Made by a program: the position numbers and the translations under genes. The notes under the pieces were generated by a model. It ran no database searches and was not told where the DNA came from. It worked only from the letters and a program-made list of their open reading frames with translations. From Methylotenera sp. (lineage in GTDB: Bacteria; Pseudomonadota; Gammaproteobacteria; Burkholderiales; Methylophilaceae), in assembly GCA_030682715.1 (NCBI GenBank), contig JAUXNQ010000009.1, positions 1 through 32,417 of the forward strand: a stretch of 32,417 nt of DNA, read 5' to 3'. Below are positions 1 to 8,856 of this stretch, in pieces; the stretch's first letter is position 1, and the number at the start of each line of letters is the position of its first letter.

Positions 1-34
1 AATGTTGCAGAAACTTAGCTTTGTCTAAATTGAG

Positions 35-141
35 CGTCATTCCCGCGAATTCTGGGAATCCAGTTAGGTTTCAATAGAGTATGAGCCACTTACATCCAAG
101 AATATTACCTCGCCTAGATTCCCGCCTGCGCGGGAATGACG
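35..141. repeat. MITE-like inverted repeat element
   Basis: The 12-base sequence CGTCATTCCCGC at 35-46 recurs as its exact reverse complement at 130-141. Each end also folds on itself: ATTCCC 39-44 with GGGAAT 54-59, and ATTCCCGC 118-125 with GCGGGAAT 130-137 around a 4-base loop. This CGTCATTCCCGCG-type motif is familiar as a dispersed intergenic repeat in proteobacteria. No coding capacity or transposase is present. Whether it is mobile or just a structured repeat cannot be told from one copy. Confidence 0.6.
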
Positions 142-394
142 AGGTCTAATGGAAAATTTCGGATTATTTGCTTATCGCACCAATCTTGTAGCTTTAGCTA
201 CTTAGATTGGTGGTGATGCCCTTTGCGGGTAGCAAATTGGTGAAGCCAGGCACTGGCTCACGGTCTCGTCGGCATGATGATGTTGTACGATGGACACAGC
301 ATCGGATTGTTTGATGGAACAGTTATAGTTATTTGGCTAAACGTTATTGGGAAAATTGGGTTGTAAAGGTAGCTAAGATTTTTAACGGAGTTGA
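142..394. other. Gene-free stretch with one stem-loop
   Basis: Nothing between the repeat and the end of engB looks like a real gene; the longest forward reading (ATG at 216) is 32 codons with no recognisable protein. An inverted repeat lies at 178-212: CACCAATCT (178-186) pairs with AGATTGGTG (204-212), with an inner GTAGC/GCTAC stem around TTTA. No T-run follows on either strand, so it is not a standard intrinsic terminator for engB. Its role is unknown. Confidence 0.5.
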
Positions 395-1030
395 TTAAAC
401 AGCATCAGTTGCAGCCTCATCCTCAGCAAATAGCCATTTCCCAATCACTTTCTCGGCTTCTTCTACGCCTTGTTTCTTTAGGCTAGAGAATAATTGAATC
501 GTGCATTCACTGTGATAGTGGTTGCCCCATGTTTCTATCAATTCCTTGCGCACCCGATTTAGCGTTAAAGAGGCTTCACCACGCGACAGTTTGTCTGATT
601 TTGTCAGTAAAACGTGTACTGGCTTCCCGCTAGGGCAAAACCAATCCAGCATTTGGCGGTCGAGTGGAGTTAGCGGGTGACGGCTATCCATCACCAATAC
701 CAAGCCTCCTAAGCTCGTACGCTCACCTAGGTAGCGCGCCAATACATTTTGCCAGTGCGCGCGCATGGCTTCTGGTACTTTAGCGTAGCCGTAACCAGGT
801 AAATCTACTAAGTGCCTATCGTTACCTAGTGTGAAAAAGTTAATGAGCTGAGTGCGCCCAGGTTGCTTGCTGACAAACGCTAATCGATTGTGATTGGCTA
901 AGGTGTTGAGTGCGCTTGATTTTCCTGCATTTGAGCGGCCAGCAAATGCAACCTCAATGCCACTGGCAGGTGGTAAGTCGCGCAGATGGTGAGCGGAGAT
1001 AAAGAAAGCGGCGTTTTGAAATAAAGGCAT
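395..1030 (-). CDS. engB: Ribosome biogenesis GTP-binding protein EngB/YsxC
   Basis: This is a TrmE-Era-EngA-EngB-family GTPase needed for 50S ribosomal subunit assembly in the cytoplasm. In the 211-residue protein the P-loop G1 motif GRSNAGKSS is at 31-39, the G3 motif DLPG at 76-79 and the G4 motif TKSD at 143-146. Its length matches the family (about 200). The ATG at 1030-1028 has an AGGA-type ribosome binding site just upstream on the minus strand (1034-1039). It is divergent from the cytochrome c4 gene, an arrangement common in betaproteobacteria. No terminator is evident after its stop. Confidence 0.96.
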   Translation of the reverse strand: MPLFQNAAFFISAHHLRDLPPASGIEVAFAGRSNAGKSSALNTLANHNRLAFVSKQPGRTQLINFFTLGNDRHLVDLPGYGYAKVPEAMRAHWQNVLARYLGERTSLGGLVLVMDSRHPLTPLDRQMLDWFCPSGKPVHVLLTKSDKLSRGEASLTLNRVRKELIETWGNHYHSECTIQLFSSLKKQGVEEAEKVIGKWLFAEDEAATDAV

Positions 1031-1236
1031 ATTGGTCCTGATTTTGATAAAGCAAACTCCCTGTTAAATTCAATATATTTTTCAAATCAATGCCATGAAT
1101 TTAGCATGACAGGTTGTTACAGTTTTTTTGAATTATTAAAGGAATTGATGTAATGGTGAAAAATGCTATCACGAATAGTTGTTTTTCGCTAAAATAGCAC
1201 GTTAATTGGTTGAATAATTTAGATTTAGGAGCGGTA

Positions 1237-1848
1237 ATGCAATTTCGTCATCTAGCTTGGTTAATATCTGGTTTAATGTTGGGGATTTCTATTAATGCAC
1301 AAGCAGAAGATTCTGCGACAAAATCAGCACAGCAAACTGTGAACAATGTCTGTGCGGCATGTCATGCAGCAGATGGAAATAGCGCGATTAGCCTTAATCC
1401 TAAGTTAGCAGGTCAGCACCCAGAGTATTTAGAAAAGCAATTAATGGAGTTTAAGTCTGGTAAGCGTGCAAACGCTGTTATGTCAGGCATGGCTGCTGGT
1501 TTGTCCGATGCTGAAATGAAAGAGCTAGCAACTTATTTTGCAGCTAAACCTATCACCTTGGCTAAGGCAAAATCAAATGGTGTCGGTTCAGTTGGCGAAA
1601 AAATCTACCGTGCAGGTAATGCGGCAACTAATGTACCAGCTTGCGCGGCTTGTCATAGCCCTAACGGTGCTGGCTTGCCAAAACAGTTTCCGCGTTTAAG
1701 TGGTCAACATGCTGATTACACGCTAGCACAATTAAAAGCTTTCCGTTCAGGTGAGCGTGCAAATGCGCCGATGATGATGGCGATTGCTGCTAAAATGTCC
1801 GATGCTGAAATGGCGGCTGTAGCTGATTATATCCAAGGCTTGCGCTAA
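1237..1848 (+). CDS. Dihaem cytochrome c4
   Basis: A periplasmic electron carrier of the cytochrome c4 family, which moves electrons from the bc1 complex to terminal oxidases. From the chosen ATG the protein has 203 residues. An N-terminal signal peptide runs to about residue 23 (…INAQA|ED). Two similar haem domains follow, with CAACH motifs at 39-43 and 136-140, and Met-containing segments (about 82-85 and 179-181) that can supply the axial ligand. The open frame extends to a TTG at 1210, but the ATG at 1237 has AGGAG at 1227-1231 five bases away and gives a clean signal peptide, so it is preferred. The downstream resB and ccsA genes are the haem-attachment machinery such a protein needs. 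Confidence 0.93.
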   Translation: MQFRHLAWLISGLMLGISINAQAEDSATKSAQQTVNNVCAACHAADGNSAISLNPKLAGQHPEYLEKQLMEFKSGKRANAVMSGMAAGLSDAEMKELATYFAAKPITLAKAKSNGVGSVGEKIYRAGNAATNVPACAACHSPNGAGLPKQFPRLSGQHADYTLAQLKAFRSGERANAPMMMAIAAKMSDAEMAAVADYIQGLR

Positions 1849-1860
1849 TTATATCTGACG

Positions 1861-1890
1861 AAAAAAAGGGTGGCGATGCTACCCTTTTTT
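1861..1890 (+). terminator. Intrinsic terminator of the cytochrome c4 gene
   Basis: AAAAAAGGGT (1862-1871) pairs with ACCCTTTTTT (1881-1890). The stem extends inward through G·T, G-C and C-G pairs to a 3-base loop, giving about 13 pairs, with the T-run forming the 3' arm. It lies 13 bases after the stop, so cytochrome c4 is probably a separate transcript from resB. The A-run on the 5' side would also let it work on the opposite strand. Confidence 0.9.
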
Positions 1891-2017
1891 AACGCTAAAA
1901 CATTTTGGAAAGTCTCCTTTTTTGTTAGAGTTGGCAACTATTGCGGCTCAGTTAACGTCATAAGTAACAGCATCATCCACGAGCGTTAAACTAAATTCAT
2001 CCTCAGAGTGCCGTATT

Positions 2018-3982
2018 TTGAATCCTAAACTATCATTTACTAAAAACTTCCTAGATTTGCTCAGCTCTATGCGTTTTGCAGTGAGCTTGCTAAGTGTATT
2101 GGGTGTTGCTTCTGTTATTGGTACGGTGCTTAAGCAAAATGAGCCATATGAGAACTACATAGTAAAATTTGGGCAGTTCTGGTTCGCTTTGTTTGAATAT
2201 CTTGGCTTATATGATGTTTACCATAGCGTTTGGTTTTTAGTCATTTTGTTGTTTTTGGTGATATCCACCAGTTTATGTATCTATCGAAATACGCCTGCAA
2301 TGCTTAAAGAATGGCGCACATTTAAAGATCATGCAACTGAAAAATCACTGCGCGCGTTTAGTCATCAAGCTACGTTTAATTTAACAGCGGATTATGCTGA
2401 TACTAAGCAAAACCTTTTACATTTTTTAAATGCAAAAGGTTTTAAATATAAAATCAAAGCACAAGAAGATGGCAGTGAACTGATCGCGGCCAAAGCAGGT
2501 ACTCATCAGCGCTGGGGTTATATATTTACCCATGTGGCGATGGTAGTGATTCTATTTGGCGGCTTGCTAGATGGTAATTTGCCTTTTAAAGTACAGGAAA
2601 TGTTGGGCTATAAACGTATCGAAACGTTAGATCTGCCTGTTTCGAAAGTACCCGCTGAGAGCCGTATGTCTGTTAGCAATCCTTCGTTTCGCGGCAACAT
2701 GACCTTGGCAGAAGGTTCAACGCACAACGTGGCCTTTTTACGCGTGCGCGATGGTTACTTGGTGCAGGAGCTACCGTTTGCTGTCGGCTTAAAAGATTTC
2801 CGTATAGAACATTACGCAACAGGCCAACCAAAGTCATTCGAGAGTGATTTGGTGATTTTTGACCCAGAGTTAAAAGAGCCAATTACTAAAACAATTAGCG
2901 TTAATCACCCATTAACCTATAAAGGCATCGCGATTTATCAATCAGACTTCCAAGATGGCGGGACTGGCCTTAAATTCAATGTGTGGAACCTGTTTTCTCC
3001 GAGCGATAAATCACGTGAGTTGTCTGGTGCAATTTTTGATGAAGGTGCATTAGGTGAGGGTGATGACCTTTTGCGTGTTGAATATAACGACTTCCGTAAG
3101 TTTAATATTATTAATATGTCGCCTGATGGCAAAGGTAAGCCACATAATGTAGGGCCTAATGTCACGTATAAGCTGCGTGATAGTCGCGGTCAGGCGATTG
3201 AGTATGTTACTTATATGCAACCTATGCAAATTGACGGCAAGTTTTATTTCTTGTCTGGTATGCGTGAAACAGTGCAAGAAGATTTCCGCTATTTGCGCAT
3301 CCCTGCTGATGAGGATCTCAGTATCGATGGGTTTATGGGCTTCAGGGCGGTGATGTTAGATGCGTCTAAATATCAGGAAATAGCGAAGCGAATCGCTAAA
3401 AAGTCTTTAGAGGACAGTGCTAACCCAGAAATCAAAAAACAGTTTGAACTAAGCTTGGTGCGATTGCTGACTATCTTTGCACAGGGTGGCTATAGTGAAG
3501 TTGCTAAAGTCATTGAGCAAAGCGTGCCTGAAAAGGAGCGTGAAGCTTCAGCGACTACATATATTAAAATGGTGAATATCGCAGCGTATGAAGCGTATAA
3601 CATGGGGCTTGAGCTGAACAAAAAGCCTTTGCTTAAAAATACGTCTGAAACCGAGGCGTTAATGCGTGATAGTCTAAATGCCTTCAGTGATATGTTCTTT
3701 TATGGGGCGCCTTATTATCTACAGCTAAATCAGTTTGAACATAAGGAAGCTAGCGGACTACAATTGACAAAATCGCCTGGTCAGAAATGGGTGTATTTAG
3801 GCTCTGTAATCTTGGTGCTGGGTATTTTCTCTATGATGTATATTCGCGAAAGAAGAATTTGGTTGTACTTGAAGCCAAGTGCAAACGAGGTCCATTTTGC
3901 AATGGCTTCAAATCGTAAGAATTTGGATTTTGAAAAAGAGTTTAGTTTGTACCGCGAACAACTTGCTGGCATTGTTAGTTAA
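2018..3982 (+). CDS. resB: Cytochrome c biogenesis protein ResB/Ccs1
   Basis: ResB is one half of the System II cytochrome c synthetase, which moves haem across the inner membrane and attaches it to CXXCH motifs of exported apocytochromes. The 654-residue product shows hydrophobic segments near 19-40, 65-90 and 170-190, a large periplasmic domain, and a last membrane segment near 595-615. The N-terminal pattern LLSSMRFAVSLL followed by VIGTVLKQNEPY is typical. TTG at 2018 is chosen because the family normally has about 15-20 residues before SSMRF; the internal ATG at 2069 would remove them. The ribosome binding site is weak. It is followed after 9 bases by ccsA, so the two are one operon. Confidence 0.93.
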   Translation: MNPKLSFTKNFLDLLSSMRFAVSLLSVLGVASVIGTVLKQNEPYENYIVKFGQFWFALFEYLGLYDVYHSVWFLVILLFLVISTSLCIYRNTPAMLKEWRTFKDHATEKSLRAFSHQATFNLTADYADTKQNLLHFLNAKGFKYKIKAQEDGSELIAAKAGTHQRWGYIFTHVAMVVILFGGLLDGNLPFKVQEMLGYKRIETLDLPVSKVPAESRMSVSNPSFRGNMTLAEGSTHNVAFLRVRDGYLVQELPFAVGLKDFRIEHYATGQPKSFESDLVIFDPELKEPITKTISVNHPLTYKGIAIYQSDFQDGGTGLKFNVWNLFSPSDKSRELSGAIFDEGALGEGDDLLRVEYNDFRKFNIINMSPDGKGKPHNVGPNVTYKLRDSRGQAIEYVTYMQPMQIDGKFYFLSGMRETVQEDFRYLRIPADEDLSIDGFMGFRAVMLDASKYQEIAKRIAKKSLEDSANPEIKKQFELSLVRLLTIFAQGGYSEVAKVIEQSVPEKEREASATTYIKMVNIAAYEAYNMGLELNKKPLLKNTSETEALMRDSLNAFSDMFFYGAPYYLQLNQFEHKEASGLQLTKSPGQKWVYLGSVILVLGIFSMMYIRERRIWLYLKPSANEVHFAMASNRKNLDFEKEFSLYREQLAGIVS

Positions 3983-3991
3983 GGAGTAAAG

Positions 3992-5134
3992 ATGAGCAAT
4001 ACATTGGATTACCAACAAAAGACATTGTTGCAACGGTTGAATTGGCAAGATTGGCTTTATGCCTTGGTTGTCGTTGCGGGTTCAATATTCGCTTTTGTTA
4101 AGTATGCGCATTATATGGATGCATACGAAGTTGCTTTTTTATTTGGTGCGGCAGCACTATTTAGTTATTTAGGCTGGCAGTGGAAGTCACTGGGTAAGTT
4201 GGTGATAGCTGTTGGTGTGCTCAGTCTTGCCTCTATCGCTTTGTATCAGGGTGACCAAACGCGTGCAACGGAAGTATTTTTCCTTAAGTTTTTAATTTCA
4301 AGTCAATCTGCAATCATGTGGATGAACGTTTTATTTGTGCTTGCCATGGTGACGTATTGGTTTGCGTTATATAGGCGTAGTGCTTTTACAGCTAACGTAG
4401 CTTCGGCTTTAACATGGGTGGCAGTGCTATTTGGCTTTGTTGGTTTGATGGTGCGCTGGTATGAGTCTTATCTTATTGGCGTAGATGTTGGCCATATTCC
4501 AGTCAGTAATTTGTATGAAGTTTTTGTCTTGTTTTGCCTCATTACCGCTTTGTTGTATTTGCATTATGAGCAAAAGTTAAACACCAAACAGTTGGGTGGT
4601 TTTGTGTTGCTGGTCATCAATGCCGCGGTTGGTTTCATTTTATGGTATACCTTTGATCGTGAGGCGCACAATATTCAGCCACTGGTACCTGCGTTACAAA
4701 GCTACTGGATGAAGATTCATGTGCCAGCTAACTTCGTCGGCTATGGTGCGTTTTCTCTCGCGGCAATGGTAGCGTTGGCGTATTTGCTTTCCAGTAAGGG
4801 CGTACTTACTTCACGTTTGCCTAATCTAGAAATATTAGATGATTTAATGTACAAATCAATTGCTGTCGGATTTGCATTTTTCACGATTGCAACAATTTTA
4901 GGGGCAATGTGGGCAGCTGAGGCATGGGGTGGCTATTGGAGCTGGGACCCGAAAGAGACTTGGGCGCTGATTGTTTGGCTAAATTACGCAGCATGGTTAC
5001 ATTTGCGTATGGTTAAAGGCTTGCGTGGACCATTGCTAGCTTGGTGGTCATTGATCGGTTTGATTATTACCACCTTTGCATTCTTAGGCGTGAATATGTT
5101 CTTGAGCGGCTTACATTCATACGGCACGCTATAG
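3992..5134 (+). CDS. ccsA: Cytochrome c biogenesis protein CcsA/ResC (CcmC/CcsA family)
   Basis: This is the haem-handling partner of ResB in System II cytochrome c maturation. The 380-residue polytopic membrane protein carries the tryptophan-rich WWD signature near its C-terminus (WGGYWSWDPKETWALIVWL), which binds haem on the outer face of the inner membrane, and His residues in flanking loops (including in HIPVSNLYE). The ATG at 3992 has a good AAGGAG ribosome binding site at 3981-3986, next to the resB stop. It is the last gene of the resB-ccsA unit and is followed by a strong terminator. Confidence 0.95.
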   Translation: MSNTLDYQQKTLLQRLNWQDWLYALVVVAGSIFAFVKYAHYMDAYEVAFLFGAAALFSYLGWQWKSLGKLVIAVGVLSLASIALYQGDQTRATEVFFLKFLISSQSAIMWMNVLFVLAMVTYWFALYRRSAFTANVASALTWVAVLFGFVGLMVRWYESYLIGVDVGHIPVSNLYEVFVLFCLITALLYLHYEQKLNTKQLGGFVLLVINAAVGFILWYTFDREAHNIQPLVPALQSYWMKIHVPANFVGYGAFSLAAMVALAYLLSSKGVLTSRLPNLEILDDLMYKSIAVGFAFFTIATILGAMWAAEAWGGYWSWDPKETWALIVWLNYAAWLHLRMVKGLRGPLLAWWSLIGLIITTFAFLGVNMFLSGLHSYGTL

Positions 5135-5183
5135 CCAATATTCTATGTGTTGATATAAGACATAGCTGCTGGTTAATTTCTAT

Positions 5184-5218
5184 AAGGCATTGTGACCAAT
5201 CACAATGCCTTGTTTTTT
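5184..5218 (+). terminator. Intrinsic terminator after resB-ccsA
   Basis: AAGGCATTGTG (5184-5194) pairs perfectly with CACAATGCCTT (5201-5211) across a 6-base loop, followed by GTTTTTTAA. This 11-bp stem with a T-tract ends the resB-ccsA transcript and insulates it from the convergent sensor kinase gene. Confidence 0.92.
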
Positions 5219-5270
5219 AACTCTGACTTGCGTAAATCGTAAGTTAAGTGTAATAAGTAAAGCAGATGTT

Positions 5271-6971
5271 TTACTCACTTACTTTTTCAAGTCTAAACCT
5301 AACCTCGCCATCAGTATTATCGGTCAGGCTCAATAAATAGCCTGCATTTTCAGCTTGCTGAGCCGCATGATATAAACCAACACCTAAACCGCTTTTTGAG
5401 CTGATATGTGATTTAAATAGCCTTTGTGCTATCTCGCTAGGTATGGCGGCCCCAGTATCAGTGACTTCTATGCAAAAGTGATTAGATGGCATTAATGAGA
5501 CGTTGATGCTAATGCCAGCTTCAAGCCTAGCTTTCTCTAGTGCATTTTGTATTAAGTTGTCTACTACACTGTCCAATACATCAGGGTCGATGTCTGACTT
5601 CGGCAAGTGAGTAGGTGCTTCAAATTGCACTTGGTAGTGTGCGTTAAGTTGTTTAAAGTTCTTCCACCAGTGGCTAATTTTAGCTTGGTTCTTTTTCTCA
5701 ACACTAGGTTCCTCTAGTTTATGTAGTGTACTTGCAAGACGTTGACTTAATCTTGGTAGTTGTTTCTTGATGAGGTCAACTAGCCTAGCGTCATCTTCTG
5801 CGTGATTGCTCTGCGCCGCGGCGGCAGAAAGTGTGCCTAACGACTGTAAAATGTTTTTAATATCATGCGTTAATCTAGAGCCTGTTTCATACAAGCTTTG
5901 CATGTAGGCATTTTGGCTGATCGTTTCTTCACGACGTTTTGCCTCGTAAAATTCGCCTAGAATTTGAGTGAGTAATTGCACGTGTAAGTACATGGCAGGT
6001 GTGAATTGCCAGCGTGAATACAGCGTTAAATGAAGTTGTTGAAAGCTAAACGTAGAAATGAAGCGTGTGGTTTCGCCAATCTCTTGGTGAGTGTTATTAG
6101 ATTGCCATGACACGCCGCTAACCCAGTTTAATGCCGCTAATTCATGCATTGATGCTTGTAAAAATCCCTCTGCAGAAGTTTCATTTTCAGCAAATGCTGC
6201 AATTTTTCTAATCCACTGTTCAAATGGCAATCCTATGCTTAATAGGTAGCGTGACATTAGGAGTTCTAAGCCCGAAAAAGTTGCGCTAGGATTCCATAAC
6301 CAGCTGATCGCAACTAAAGTGGTTGCTAAGCCAAAAACGGTAAAAATCAACAGTTTTACATAATGAATTTGCCAGATGATGCCAATCGCAAAGCTACTTA
6401 ATATGACAATTATTGTCAGTAAAAAGATTAATAAGGTGTAAAAAAAGTCAATATTGGGCGTGTAAGCGGAGCTTTTCTTTTTTGCGGATAAAAATAAAAT
6501 AGTGAGTGGAAGTATTGGTAATACATAAATAAGGATTAATTCTGCAGCGAGTAAGTCGTTGTTTGCGTCAAGAATTTTGGGTACAACCCAAAGCAATAAT
6601 ATGGCTAGCAGATACGAAGCAGCCAGAATATTCGGGATTTTTGAATGTGAGGCCTCGCTAGATAGCACGCGCCCACCAATCAGAGAAAATAGGCCTGCAA
6701 TCCAGAATGCAGTGACCCACCAGTTAGTGAGGAAAGTAGTGAGATACGCGCCAGCGAGAACAATCCCCATCATTTTCCATGATAGCTTGTCGCTTTGGCG
6801 CATGACTGGCTGCCATAATAAAAAGAAACCGTAATGGCAAAGTAGCAACGCTGTTTGCAAGTGACCATTGGCGCCCCAGATTAAAAGGCCGTGCAAAGAC
6901 AGCATCATGAGTGCCATTAGGCGGTCATGATTATTGAGGGCTAGCTGATAAAACTGATAAAGTGTTCGCAT
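5271..6971 (-). CDS. Membrane sensor histidine kinase with GAF-like region (orphan)
   Basis: The 566-residue protein has about eight hydrophobic segments in residues 17-225, then a region at about 265-345 that looks like a divergent GAF domain. A dimerisation/phospho-acceptor helix follows (LTHDIKN, His369), then a HATPase domain with N-box N476, DTG at 505-507 and GLGVGL at 528-533. It is therefore expected to autophosphorylate on His369. The layout recalls PrsK, the sensor of the PEP-CTERM/exosortase system, but the protein is shorter and I cannot confirm that family. No response regulator is adjacent, so partner and signal are unknown. ATG at 6971-6969 has only a weak ribosome binding site. 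It is divergent from the prepilin-like gene. Confidence 0.85.
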   Translation of the reverse strand: MRTLYQFYQLALNNHDRLMALMMLSLHGLLIWGANGHLQTALLLCHYGFFLLWQPVMRQSDKLSWKMMGIVLAGAYLTTFLTNWWVTAFWIAGLFSLIGGRVLSSEASHSKIPNILAASYLLAILLLWVVPKILDANNDLLAAELILIYVLPILPLTILFLSAKKKSSAYTPNIDFFYTLLIFLLTIIVILSSFAIGIIWQIHYVKLLIFTVFGLATTLVAISWLWNPSATFSGLELLMSRYLLSIGLPFEQWIRKIAAFAENETSAEGFLQASMHELAALNWVSGVSWQSNNTHQEIGETTRFISTFSFQQLHLTLYSRWQFTPAMYLHVQLLTQILGEFYEAKRREETISQNAYMQSLYETGSRLTHDIKNILQSLGTLSAAAAQSNHAEDDARLVDLIKKQLPRLSQRLASTLHKLEEPSVEKKNQAKISHWWKNFKQLNAHYQVQFEAPTHLPKSDIDPDVLDSVVDNLIQNALEKARLEAGISINVSLMPSNHFCIEVTDTGAAIPSEIAQRLFKSHISSKSGLGVGLYHAAQQAENAGYLLSLTDNTDGEVRFRLEKVSE

Positions 6972-7130
6972 AGTTTAGATGGTTCACAAATTGGTTAAAT
7001 TAACCTGCTGTTAGGATTTGAACATAAGTGTCCAATCATTGACAATAATTCCTGCATAATTGATGTTCCATCTTGTAGAATACAAGCAAATTGGTAATGA
7101 GTGTAATCAAGCGTAGCTGGTATGTTTTTT

Positions 7131-7181
7131 GCTATTTAAAATTAACACTTTGAGTGTTTTAATTTACATGTTTAAAATAGC
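7131..7181. promoter_or_regulatory. Nested inverted repeats upstream of the prepilin gene
   Basis: Outer arms GCTATTTAAA (7131-7140) and TTTAAAATAGC (7171-7181) are complementary except for one extra A. Inside them AACACT (7144-7149) and AGTGTT (7153-7158) form a small hairpin around a 3-base loop. The structure lies about 35 bases before the prepilin start codon, so it could be an operator or a leader RNA fold. This is an inference from symmetry alone. Confidence 0.35.
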
Positions 7182-7213
7182 GTAATTAAATTGCGCACAG
7201 TTCGGGGAACTAA

Positions 7214-7852
7214 ATGAAAAGAACACAAGCAGGCTTTACGTTAATTGAGTTGGCAATTGTGCTAGTAATTATTGGCTTATTGCTTGGGGGTGTACTTAAA
7301 GGGCAGGAGTTAATTAATAGCGCTAAAGCTAAAAGTATAGCGAGCGACTTTAAAAATGCGCAGATATTCATCTATGGATATCAAGATAAATTTAAAGCGT
7401 TGCCAGGCGATGATGCGGGTGTAGTGGCTCATGTTGCAGGCACGTTGGCGACGACAGGCGGTACGGTTGGTAATGCACGTATTGAGGGTGCATGGAACTT
7501 GGAAGATGGCACCTCTGAGTCGGCATTATTTTGGCAGCATGTGCGCTTGGCGGGGTTTTCTACGGGGCCTACTTTGGTGAATGATCCAAATTACTACCCA
7601 AGAAACGCAGATAATGGGCGAATTGGTGTGCAAAGTATTAATGGTTTCGCAACTATTGCAAACATGACAGGTTTGTATGTAGTTTGCTCAGATAATATTG
7701 CAGGTCGTTTGGTCAAGCAGATAGACATTAATATGGATGATGGTAACACTGAAACGGGATCGTTAAGGGCGGTAATACCACCAGCAACGGCAGCGGTGGC
7801 TACACTCGCTATAGTTGACGGCAACCCATACACTGTTTGTATGAGCTTCTAA
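7214..7852 (+). CDS. Prepilin-like protein with type IV pilin N-terminal signal
   Basis: The N-terminus (MKRTQAG|FTLIELAIVL) is a textbook class III signal: a short basic leader, a Gly-Phe cleavage site for PilD-type prepilin peptidase, Glu at mature position 5 and a hydrophobic helix. The remaining part of the 212-residue protein is a soluble domain of no family I can name; it includes an ALPGDDAG segment near residues 60-70 often seen in such pseudopilins, and Cys residues near 158 and 209 that could form a C-terminal disulphide. GGGGAA at 7204-7209 is the ribosome binding site. It stands alone between the kinase and mla genes with its own terminator, so which pilus or secretion machine it joins is unknown. 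Confidence 0.85.
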   Translation: MKRTQAGFTLIELAIVLVIIGLLLGGVLKGQELINSAKAKSIASDFKNAQIFIYGYQDKFKALPGDDAGVVAHVAGTLATTGGTVGNARIEGAWNLEDGTSESALFWQHVRLAGFSTGPTLVNDPNYYPRNADNGRIGVQSINGFATIANMTGLYVVCSDNIAGRLVKQIDINMDDGNTETGSLRAVIPPATAAVATLAIVDGNPYTVCMSF

Positions 7853-7865
7853 GTTAAGTTGATTT

Positions 7866-7896
7866 TAAAGGCCCGCTATATGGCGGGCTTTTTTAT
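7866..7896 (+). terminator. Intrinsic terminator after the prepilin-like gene
   Basis: GCCCGC (7871-7876) pairs with GCGGGC (7883-7888) around TATATG. The stem is extended by AAAG on the 5' side against TTTT on the 3' side, and the T-run continues. It separates the prepilin gene from mlaF. Confidence 0.88.
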
Positions 7897-7946
7897 TAGT
7901 GTTGATGGTTGCTTTGTGCTGGCTATGGCTAATGTGACATTTAAGC

Positions 7947-7974
7947 TTGCGCAGAATCCTAATTGTTCTAAAAT
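7947..7974 (+). promoter_or_regulatory. Candidate sigma70 promoter of mlaFEDCB
   Basis: TTGCGC (7947-7952), a 16-base spacer and TAAAAT (7969-7974) lie about 50 bases before mlaF, between a terminator and the start codon. The -10 matches consensus at 5 of 6 positions and the -35 at 3 of 6. Confidence 0.5.
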
Positions 7975-8022
7975 GACAACTTGAATAAAAGTAAGAACAC
8001 TAACTGAAAAATTGTGCTTTAA

Positions 8023-8817
8023 ATGACATCAAATATAGTAGAAATCGATAATCTTTCCTTTGGGTACGGCGGTCGCTTATTGCATAAAGGCATTAATATG
8101 GCCTTTCCTAAGAGAAAGGTCGTAGCCATTATGGGTGGTAGTGGTAGCGGAAAAACCACATTGTTGCGTTTGATTGGTGGTCAAATTAAGCCTACCAAAG
8201 GCGAAGTGCGCGTAGATGGTCATGTAGTGCATGAGCAAAGCCGGGATGGTATCTATAAGTTACGTCGCACAATGGGTATGCTATTTCAGCATGGCGCATT
8301 ATTTACCGATTTAAGTGTGTTTGATAACGTGGCATTTCCAATGCGTGAGTTAACTGATCTGCCTGAATCCATGATCAGAGATTTGGTGTTGCTTAAGCTC
8401 AATGCGGTAGGTTTACGCGGGGCTCATAAATTTATGCCAACCGAGTTGTCGGGTGGTATGGCACGTCGCGTAGCGTTGGCAAGAGCTGTTGCATTAGACC
8501 CAAATATTATTATGTATGATGAGCCATTTGCAGGCCTAGATCCTATTTCTATGGGTGTGGTATGCGGCTTAATTCGCAGTCTAAATGATGCATTAGGTGC
8601 AACTTCTATTATTGTTTCACACGATGTAAAAGAAACCTTCTTGATTGCTGATTACGTCTACTTTGTTGCAAATGGTGAGGTCACTGCAGAGGGTTCTCCT
8701 GAGGATTTAATGCAGTCCACCCTTCCCTTTGTTCACCAGTTTGTTCATGGTGAAAAAGATGGCCCAGTGCCTTTTCATTATGCAGCCCCTGATTATCGTG
8801 CACAGTTGTTGGGTTAA
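8023..8817 (+). CDS. mlaF: Phospholipid ABC transporter ATPase MlaF
   Basis: This is the ATP-binding subunit of the MlaFEDB inner-membrane complex, which powers phospholipid movement between the outer and inner membranes to keep outer-membrane lipid asymmetry. In 264 residues the Walker A motif GGSGSGKTT is at 38-46, the signature LSGGM at 142-146 and the Walker B end at D166-E167 (MYDEP). A His in the switch loop follows (IVSHD). It is first in mlaFEDCB, 39 bases before mlaE. No clear Shine-Dalgarno sequence precedes the ATG. Confidence 0.95.
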   Translation: MTSNIVEIDNLSFGYGGRLLHKGINMAFPKRKVVAIMGGSGSGKTTLLRLIGGQIKPTKGEVRVDGHVVHEQSRDGIYKLRRTMGMLFQHGALFTDLSVFDNVAFPMRELTDLPESMIRDLVLLKLNAVGLRGAHKFMPTELSGGMARRVALARAVALDPNIIMYDEPFAGLDPISMGVVCGLIRSLNDALGATSIIVSHDVKETFLIADYVYFVANGEVTAEGSPEDLMQSTLPFVHQFVHGEKDGPVPFHYAAPDYRAQLLG

Positions 8818-8856
8818 GCGTTTCGCTCACAATAGTAGTTCAATGGATTTAGTTTA

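Noticed and set aside
216-314. A 32-codon ORF in the gene-free left end
   Set aside because: No ribosome binding site, no family and length within chance expectation.
5184-5218. The ccsA terminator acting also for the convergent sensor kinase gene
   Set aside because: On the minus strand the stem is not followed by a T-run, so bidirectional function is not supported.
7039-7067. A perfect TTGACA at 7039-7044 as a prepilin promoter
   Set aside because: No acceptable -10 lies 16-18 bases downstream on the plus strand (GATGTT), and none fits on the minus strand for the kinase gene.
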